Source: DATJAJ01 sp035622335
GTDB lineage: Archaea; Thermoproteota; Nitrososphaeria; Nitrososphaerales; Gagatemarchaeaceae
Length of the DNA stretch: 64,000 bases
Reading direction: 5' to 3'
Assembly: GCA_035622335.1 (NCBI GenBank)
Contig: DASPVO010000081.1
Coordinates: 30,541-94,540 of the forward strand
Shown here: piece after piece, positions 59,454-64,000 of the stretch
How positions within the stretch are numbered: the first letter of the stretch is position 1
How the letters are laid out: the number at the start of each line of letters is the position of its first letter
Program-made: the position numbers and the translations under genes
Notes under the pieces: generated by a model
What the model was told of the DNA's origin: nothing
The model's input: the letters and a program-made list of their open reading frames with translations, nothing else
The model's database searches: none

Positions 59454-59834
59454 GTGGAACTGACACTCAACCCCAAGCTTGCCCCCTACATCCTGGTGAA
59501 GGACGCGCCAGGTTTCATCCGTTTCCTTGAGGAGGGATTGGGTGGGAGGTTGACCTACGAAATCAAGAGCCCTGACCGAGGATTGAGCCACGCCGAGGTT
59601 CGTATTTCAGATTCTGTGGTGATGTTCGCAGAGACTCCTCCAGGGATTCAACCCTTTCCTGCGATGCTGCACTTCTACGTGCCGGACGCAGACGCAGCCT
59701 ATGACCGCGCACTGAAGGCGGGCGCGACTAGTCTTCGACCACCCACGGACCAACCCGATGGAGACAGGCGAGGGGGAGTGCTCGACGCATGGGGCAATCA
59801 GTGGTGGTTCACCGCACATGGAAATCGTAGCTGA
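59454..59834 (+). CDS. VOC/glyoxalase-fold protein
   Basis: A 126-residue protein of the vicinal-oxygen-chelate family, close in pattern to PhnB/YdcE-type members: LAPYILVKDAPGFIRFLEEGLGG, HAEVRISDSVVMFAE, MLHFYVPDADAAYDRALKAGA and the end GVLDAWGNQWWFTAH. These proteins pair beta-alpha-beta units to bind a metal or a small ligand, in glyoxalases or resistance proteins. The GTG start lies 27 bases after a TATA-like box (ccttttatca, 59421-59430), so it has its own leaderless promoter. It sits between the first and second tRNA-end repeats. Confidence 0.85.
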   Translation: MELTLNPKLAPYILVKDAPGFIRFLEEGLGGRLTYEIKSPDRGLSHAEVRISDSVVMFAETPPGIQPFPAMLHFYVPDADAAYDRALKAGATSLRPPTDQPDGDRRGGVLDAWGNQWWFTAHGNRS

Positions 59835-60184
59835 GCTGTAGTCGCTCGGGTCCACTTGTGTCTGTGAGCGACGAGAACAAGGATCGGCTTACCATTCTCG
59901 TATGGAACTCGACCCCGTGCCGAATAGGATTAATCACGTTCCTTTGATAGAGAGTTCACTCTGATCTTTGTGTAACGCGGGCCCGGTGGGGACCGTGACA
60001 GAAGTGTAACGAATACCCCGGTCCACTTTCTTAACGCCCGGCGGAAGTCCCTCTTGAGCCTGCGCAAGGATGAGCCGTAGTCAAGCTGGCTAATATCCCT
60101 GAGATGGGCGGCACAGACTTGGTGACAATTTGCTCTTTGATTCACTGCCTTTTCACTGCGGTTTCTCGCGCTCGAAGGACTCGA
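59835..60184. other. 350-bp stretch without a supported gene
   Basis: No convincing gene is seen on either strand. A minus-strand open frame at 59930-60145 is basic and repetitive and reads through the repeat, so it was not accepted. The stretch holds a 14-base exact copy of the tRNA-Arg 3' end (59977-59990). A gtaacg motif occurs twice about 30 bases apart around it. It may be decayed junction DNA. Confidence 0.4.
59977..59990. repeat. Middle copy of the tRNA-Arg 3' end
   Basis: The 14 bases gcgggcccggtggg are identical to 62275-62288, the end of the tRNA-Arg gene. The sequence cgtgacagaa follows here (59994-60003) and precedes the tRNA copy (62260-62269), hinting at a rearranged junction. 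Confidence 0.6.
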
Positions 60185-62107
60185 TTAAGAGAGATTCATC
60201 TTCTTCAACAGACTCAGATATCGGGGATCTTGGCGGATGTTTTCGTACAGTGGGTCGTAACGAATGACCATTATCGGGAGATCGTGCACCAAGAAGGACT
60301 TGTCAAGCCAACGAAAGCAATCGTCCAAATCGCCGAGCTCTGCGTAAATTTGAGCGATGTTTGTAGGGATCTGACCGAACAGAGGCAATGCTTCTTCGAG
60401 CCGAAGGATTTCCCGGGTCTTCTCGGTCTCGCCGGCACGTGCGAGGATCCACGCCCGGGTGATTTGTTTGTCGCGGCCCTCGGGTAAGAGCGCTTCGCTC
60501 TTTCGCCACTCCTCCAGACCTTTAGAACTCTCAGACCGGGCAAAGTAGAACTCTCCGAGAGTGAAATGGTATTCTGGGTTAGATGGCGCTAGTACCCCGG
60601 TCTTCTCGAGTGTCAACCACGCCTCGTCGAATCGTCGGAGCTGGATCAGGGTGTACGCCATTTGTTGGAGGTTGAAGAACCAGAGAGGGTCGGCGGCCTC
60701 AGCGAGTCTGAACTCCGGGATAGACTCCTCCGCTCGGCCCACGAAGCTTAGGATTTGAGCTAACTGATTATGCGCGAGAGCATGGCTCGGGTTGAGCAAG
60801 AGGGCAATTCTGAATTCTCTTTCCATTCCGGCGTAGTCTTGCTCCCGGAAGAGGACCGCAGACATCCCGATGTGGGCCTCCGGGTTGTTCTGGTCCAGCT
60901 CCAGCGCCCGAGCCGCGGAGCCCCGGAGTTTCTCCACCCAATCCGTCCGCGACGGGTCCATGCCCCAAAGCGCCAAGAACCATGTGACCATCGCGAGATT
61001 TCCGTATGCACTTGCGTTAGTGGGGTCGAGTGAGATGGCAATCTCAAATTGGCGCTGAGCAGCCTCGAGGGAGGCCGTAGAGGTGTCCCGAAATAGCGTC
61101 AGCCCTCGGAGATATGCGAGATAGGACTCAGGCCGTACTGTAGGTCGTGACACCAAACGGGCTTCGTCCGCCGGCAATAGCTCGAGCCGTAATGCATCCG
61201 CCACCTGCTTCGCAATCTCGGTCTGGACCGCGAAGACGTCGCCAAACTCGCGGTCGAACGTCTGTGCCCAAAGATGTCGATCGGATCGGGCGTCAATCAG
61301 TTGCGCTGTAATACGGAGGTGGTTTCCTGCCTTTCGAACACTCCCCTCCAAAAGACAGGAGACCCCCAGCTCCGCCCCGATCTGTGCAGCGGATTTGGGA
61401 GTGGCCTTGTATAACATCACCGATGTGCGAGATATTACACGGAGATCTCGCAACTGAGATAGGACGGTGATCAACTCCTCAGTCAGGCCGTCCGCGATGT
61501 ACTCGTCCGTGGACTCGGGGCTGATGTTCGTGAAAGGGAGAATGGCCAGTCCCGATGAAGGGGCGCCCCCTGTGGAAGCATCCGGGCCTGACCATGGTAG
61601 CACGACCCGGTAAACTTCGATGGGAATCTGCACCCCCTTAAGTGCGGTCGGCGGGAGTCTCTCGAGACGATTTGAAATCTTGTTCCGGACTTGTTCGAAG
61701 ACCTGGCTCGAGATCGACAATCCTCCTGGGTCTGAAGTCGACTCGATGCGAGAAGCGATGTTAACCGCATCTCCGAAGATGTCGCTCTCTCGATGCTCTA
61801 CATCCCCGAGATGAATGCCGATGCGAAGTTGGATGGGCACAACGCCCCGCTGTGAGTTCCGCTCATGCAGATGCTGTTGGATATCGATGGCGCACTGGAC
61901 TGCATGCAGAGCGCTATCAAACTCCGCGAGAAAGCCATCACCCATAGATTTTATCTCTCGGCCCTCGTGAGCAGAGAAGATCGGGCGAACCAAGTCCGCC
62001 TGCTCGTCGCGGAGTTTCAGGGATTCTGCTTCATTTGATTGGGCGCTAGCCGTGGAACCGACCATGTCCGTGAACATGATGGCGGCGAGACGTCGCGTGA
62101 CGGCCAC
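60185..62107 (-). CDS. Class III adenylate cyclase with TolB-like and TPR domains
   Basis: A 640-residue cytoplasmic signalling protein. Residues about 1-170 are a class III cyclase with all key residues: metal Asp14 and Asp57 (FTDMVGST, KSMGDGF), Lys53 and Asp109 for adenine, Asn116 and Arg120 in FGDAVNIASR. Residues about 185-310 form a TolB/FlgO-like domain (FTNISPESTDEYIADGLTEELITVL; LEGSVRKAGNHLRITAQLID). From about 330 on there are TPR repeats (NPEAHIGMSAVLF and similar). This architecture is common in soil bacteria. The GTG start is 27 bases from an archaeal-type TATA box, so it appears expressed from a local promoter. It lies between the tRNA-end repeats. Confidence 0.92.
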   Translation of the reverse strand: MAVTRRLAAIMFTDMVGSTASAQSNEAESLKLRDEQADLVRPIFSAHEGREIKSMGDGFLAEFDSALHAVQCAIDIQQHLHERNSQRGVVPIQLRIGIHLGDVEHRESDIFGDAVNIASRIESTSDPGGLSISSQVFEQVRNKISNRLERLPPTALKGVQIPIEVYRVVLPWSGPDASTGGAPSSGLAILPFTNISPESTDEYIADGLTEELITVLSQLRDLRVISRTSVMLYKATPKSAAQIGAELGVSCLLEGSVRKAGNHLRITAQLIDARSDRHLWAQTFDREFGDVFAVQTEIAKQVADALRLELLPADEARLVSRPTVRPESYLAYLRGLTLFRDTSTASLEAAQRQFEIAISLDPTNASAYGNLAMVTWFLALWGMDPSRTDWVEKLRGSAARALELDQNNPEAHIGMSAVLFREQDYAGMEREFRIALLLNPSHALAHNQLAQILSFVGRAEESIPEFRLAEAADPLWFFNLQQMAYTLIQLRRFDEAWLTLEKTGVLAPSNPEYHFTLGEFYFARSESSKGLEEWRKSEALLPEGRDKQITRAWILARAGETEKTREILRLEEALPLFGQIPTNIAQIYAELGDLDDCFRWLDKSFLVHDLPIMVIRYDPLYENIRQDPRYLSLLKKMNLS

Positions 62108-62128
62108 GGCCTGGAAGTGGTTGGCTGT

Positions 62129-62139
62129 AGTTTAAACGC
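62129..62139 (-). promoter_or_regulatory. TATA-like box of the cyclase gene
   Basis: The minus-strand box AGCGTTTAAAC (agtttaaacgc region on plus) is centred about 27 bases from the cyclase GTG at 62107. Confidence 0.5.
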
Positions 62140-62237
62140 TCTGAAGACGTCGTCCGAGTATGGACCTTGTGGGCGAACTAAACACTTCCGGTCAACGGGA
62201 GTGGCTGGAACTTAGTCGGATTCTCCGGCTACAGCAA

Positions 62238-62286
62238 GGTGTTCCTGCAGAGGGTTATTCGTGACAGAATTGAAGCGGGCCCGGTG
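62238..62286. repeat. Right copy of tRNA-Arg 3'-end/flank repeat
   Basis: The counterpart of 59312-59360 (41 of 49 identical). It runs from the downstream flank into the last bases of the intact tRNA-Arg gene. Confidence 0.7.
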
Positions 62287-62365
62287 GGATTCGAACCCAT
62301 GGTGTCTGAGGTCCTCTCTTCAGCTTCGAAGGCTGACGCCTTAATCCGTGCTAGGCTACGGGCCC
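62276..62365 (-). tRNA. tRNA-Arg (anticodon TCG) with enlarged variable region
   Basis: A 90-base cloverleaf on the minus strand. Acceptor GGGCCCG pairs with CGGGCCC, the D stem is GCCT/AGGC, and the anticodon stem TCAGC/GCTGA closes the loop CTTCGAA, giving anticodon TCG. The T loop is TTCGAAT. The discriminator is G and CCA is not encoded. Between the anticodon and T stems lie 19 bases (62301-62319) instead of about five, and the T stem has one mismatch at its base (A opposite C). This may be a small non-canonical intron or an unusual variable arm. Confidence 0.85.
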
Positions 62366-62390
62366 AGTCGCCCGTCGGCGCCTCTCATAA

Positions 62391-63452
62391 TTAAGAAATC
62401 ATTGCCTTGAGGCCTGCAACGAGCGGTCTTTTCACAAGACCGCGGTCCGTTATGATGCCCGTCACCAGTTCTGGAGGGGTCGCGTCGAACGCGGGGTTCG
62501 CGACCGGAACGCCCTTCGGAGCGATGCGCCTTCCCCTGATCTTGACCACCTCGTCATACGGCCTGTCTTCAATCCTAATCTGGTCGTGGGTCCTGCTCAT
62601 GTCGATGCTAGAGTAGGGGGCTGCGGGGTAGAACGGTATGCTATGCCTCTTGGCAAGGGCTGCGACCTGGTATGTCCCTATCTTGTTGAATACATAGGAG
62701 TCCCTGGTTATCCTGTCGGCGCCGACCAAGACCTTGTCGACCCGCCCTAGCGCCATCAGGTGCCCCACGGCGGTGTCAGGGAGGATGGTGCAGTCGATGT
62801 GGTCGGTCTTGAGCTCGAACGCCGTGAGCCGCGAGCCTTGAAGCTGAGGGCGTGTCTCAGGGACTAGCACCTTGATCATCTTTCCCTGCTCGACGGCCGC
62901 TCGGACGACGCCCAGCGCGGTCCCGTAGCCCACGGTGGCGAGGGCTCCGGCGTTGCACTGGGTCATGACCGTGTCGCAGTCCTCGAGCAATTCGGCACCG
63001 AACCTGCCCAGCCTCTTGTTGACAGCGATGTCCTCCTCTTCCATCTGTTTGACTTCTGCTACGACCGCTTCCCTCGTCCTTGAAGGAGAAGGTTCACTCG
63101 ATGCGACAGAGAGGACGCGGTCGATCCCCCAGAAGAGGTTGACCGCGGTGGGTCTGGTCGAACGTAGCAAAGAAGCGGCGGAGAAGAGGTCCCTCTCGAG
63201 TCCGCTCTTGGTCCTGGCTGGGGACTTCACCGCCGCAAGGGCCACGCCCATTGCTGCGGCTACCCCGATTGCGGGCGCTCCCCTTATCACCATCGTCTTG
63301 ATCGCAGATGCCACCCCCTCTGGCTTGTCGTAAGTGCGATAGACGAGGCGGGTCGGGAGCATCGTCTGGTCTATCATCTTCACCCTGTTCCTTGACCAGG
63401 TGACGGTGCGGAGATCGTAGAACGGCCTTCTCAATGAAGCGTGTTTCATCAC
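62391..63452 (-). CDS. mtnA: Methylthioribose-1-phosphate isomerase / aIF2B-like
   Basis: A 353-residue protein of the eIF2B-alpha/MtnA family. IRGAPAIGVAAAMG is the N-terminal phosphate-binding segment; the catalytic Cys is in MTQCNAGALAT and the catalytic Asp in LVGADRITRDS, followed by NKIGTYQVA and FYPAAPYSSID. All MtnA-specific residues are kept, so the isomerase role in methylthioadenosine salvage is favoured over a translation factor. A TATA-like box is shared with the splicing endonuclease gene. ATG 63452 and ATG 63449 are both possible. Confidence 0.9.
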   Translation of the reverse strand: MMKHASLRRPFYDLRTVTWSRNRVKMIDQTMLPTRLVYRTYDKPEGVASAIKTMVIRGAPAIGVAAAMGVALAAVKSPARTKSGLERDLFSAASLLRSTRPTAVNLFWGIDRVLSVASSEPSPSRTREAVVAEVKQMEEEDIAVNKRLGRFGAELLEDCDTVMTQCNAGALATVGYGTALGVVRAAVEQGKMIKVLVPETRPQLQGSRLTAFELKTDHIDCTILPDTAVGHLMALGRVDKVLVGADRITRDSYVFNKIGTYQVAALAKRHSIPFYPAAPYSSIDMSRTHDQIRIEDRPYDEVVKIRGRRIAPKGVPVANPAFDATPPELVTGIITDRGLVKRPLVAGLKAMIS

Positions 63453-63485
63453 GCAGGACTAATAGGGTTTCGCGACCGCGACCGC

Positions 63486-63497
63486 GAGACTTAAAGC
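63486..63497. promoter_or_regulatory. TATA-like element between mtnA and endonuclease gene
   Basis: The box agacttaaagcc is 40-43 bases from the mtnA starts and about 40 bases before the ATG at 63532. It would give short leaders in both directions. Confidence 0.4.
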
Positions 63498-63531
63498 CGA
63501 ACTCGGGAGGTTGGCAAAGAAAGGTGTTCCG

Positions 63532-64000
63532 ATGGAAGAATCAGAGACTGCCGCTCCGGTCATAGAAGCACAGGCAGAAGGGCAGAGGATTGTCATCTCG
63601 CAGAAGGAAAGGGTCGCGGAGCTCGAGGAGAACGGATACGGGACGAGGGAGGGGAAGTCATTCGTCCTCCGCGACTACGAAGCCCTCTATCTCGTCTATT
63701 CCAAGAAGCTGAGGCTGACCGACTCTGATGGGAAGGAGGTCGGTTTCGAGGAGCTGGCAGAGTCTACGCAGAGGAGGGAGAGCGACGCTTGGACCAAGTT
63801 CATCATATACCGTGACCTCAGGTCGAGAGGCTACGTGGTGAGGGAGGGCTTTGGATTCGGGACGGACCTCAGGGTCTACGAGAGAGGCGACTATCCAAAG
63901 AAGCCTGCCCAGTATGTCGTGTTCGCACTGGACGAGGGGATAGAGAAGAACGTCGAGGAGCTCCAAAGGTCCGTCAAGGAGATGGCTAGGATGGGCAAGG
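63532..64000 (+). CDS. endA: tRNA-splicing endonuclease subunit, cut by window edge
   Basis: The first 156 residues of an EndA-family protein that cuts bulge-helix-bulge introns. The N-terminal domain (SFVLRDYEALYLVYSKKLRL) and the start of the nuclease domain (FIIYRDLRSRGYVVREGFGFGTDLRVYERG) are typical. The Tyr of RVY matches the catalytic Tyr, but the expected HSK-type His segment reads KKPAQYVV, so the His is replaced. The catalytic Lys lies beyond the window. Many Thaumarchaeota and Crenarchaeota use catalytic plus structural subunits; this could be the structural one. Confidence 0.85.
   Translation, partial: MEESETAAPVIEAQAEGQRIVISQKERVAELEENGYGTREGKSFVLRDYEALYLVYSKKLRLTDSDGKEVGFEELAESTQRRESDAWTKFIIYRDLRSRGYVVREGFGFGTDLRVYERGDYPKKPAQYVVFALDEGIEKNVEELQRSVKEMARMGK

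Noticed and set aside
59930..60145. Basic 71-residue open frame on the minus strand in the 350-bp gap
   Set aside because: It reads through the tRNA-end repeat, is Arg-rich without domain pattern and has no promoter box. Probably chance.
59312..62365. Intact provirus or integrative plasmid at the tRNA
   Set aside because: No integrase, replication or structural gene is seen in the 2.9 kb; at most a remnant.
1..64000. CRISPR arrays, rRNA genes, insertion sequences
   Set aside because: No regularly spaced repeats, rRNA-like sequence or transposase reading frames were seen anywhere in the window.

Overview
The window is archaeal chromosome. It carries glycerol-1-phosphate dehydrogenase, two proteasome beta subunits, an MCM helicase downstream of a GINS gene, Hel308, an RFC small subunit, the beta-CASP terminator nuclease aCPSF1/FttA, SmAP, RtcB with archease, PDCD5 and PUA/MCT-1-like proteins, and lysine/arginine synthesis on the LysW carrier. 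Many genes start at TTG or GTG about 25-30 bases after a TATA-like box, as expected for leaderless archaeal transcripts. The gene set (LysW cluster with Lrp regulator, zinc ferredoxin, SepF, GINS-MCM, long FKBP) and the visibly GC-rich sequence suggest a Nitrososphaeria/Thaumarchaeota-related lineage that lives on organic carbon. No ammonia-oxidation gene is seen. The phylum is inference.

Layout. 0-1.6 kb: RNA-processing genes and an SCP2 protein. 1.6-7.7 kb: a minus-strand acyl-CoA catabolism operon (CoA-transferase/racemase, hydroxyacyl-CoA dehydrogenase/enoyl hydratase fusion, acyl-CoA dehydrogenase, thiolase, DUF35 partner). 7.8-20 kb: housekeeping genes, namely a degenerate and an active proteasome beta subunit, RtcA, NadM, a class V aminotransferase, FKBP, G1P dehydrogenase, FttA, SepF, SmAP, RpiA and zinc ferredoxin. 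20-25 kb: PDCD5, PAC2, intein-bearing RtcB, archease and lipoate ligase. 25.6-28 kb: threonine breakdown to glycine and acetyl-CoA with a stand-alone Lrp-type sensor domain.

29-38.3 kb: a minus-strand LysW cluster (argG, argH, lysW2, argX, lysY, lysZ, lysJ, Lrp regulator, lysW1, lysX, lysK) that should make both arginine and lysine on protein-bound intermediates. 39-46.5 kb: HisRS, RFC small subunit and a divergent branched-chain-amino-acid-type ABC transporter. 46.5-55.5 kb: a replication/repair run (GINS, intein-bearing MCM, Hel308) followed by an asparagine-synthase-like protein, a HemK-like methyltransferase and a class V aminotransferase. 55.5-59.2 kb: an EamA transporter, a single-chain GMP synthase, a secreted protein and a SRPBCC protein.

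59.3-62.3 kb is accessory in character. A glyoxalase-fold gene and a bacterial-looking adenylate cyclase/TolB/TPR gene lie between imperfect copies of the 3' end and downstream flank of a tRNA-Arg gene, suggesting tRNA-targeted insertion. The tRNA has an oversized variable region. The window closes with MtnA and the start of a tRNA-splicing endonuclease subunit.

The most notable points are the inteins in RtcB and MCM; three operon genes (rnp2, lysX, mcm) with no conventional start codon where their family N-terminus should begin; a repeated divergent-promoter geometry with starts 55-64 bp apart around one central TATA-like box; a proteasome beta subunit without its catalytic threonine; and the tRNA-flanked accessory segment.
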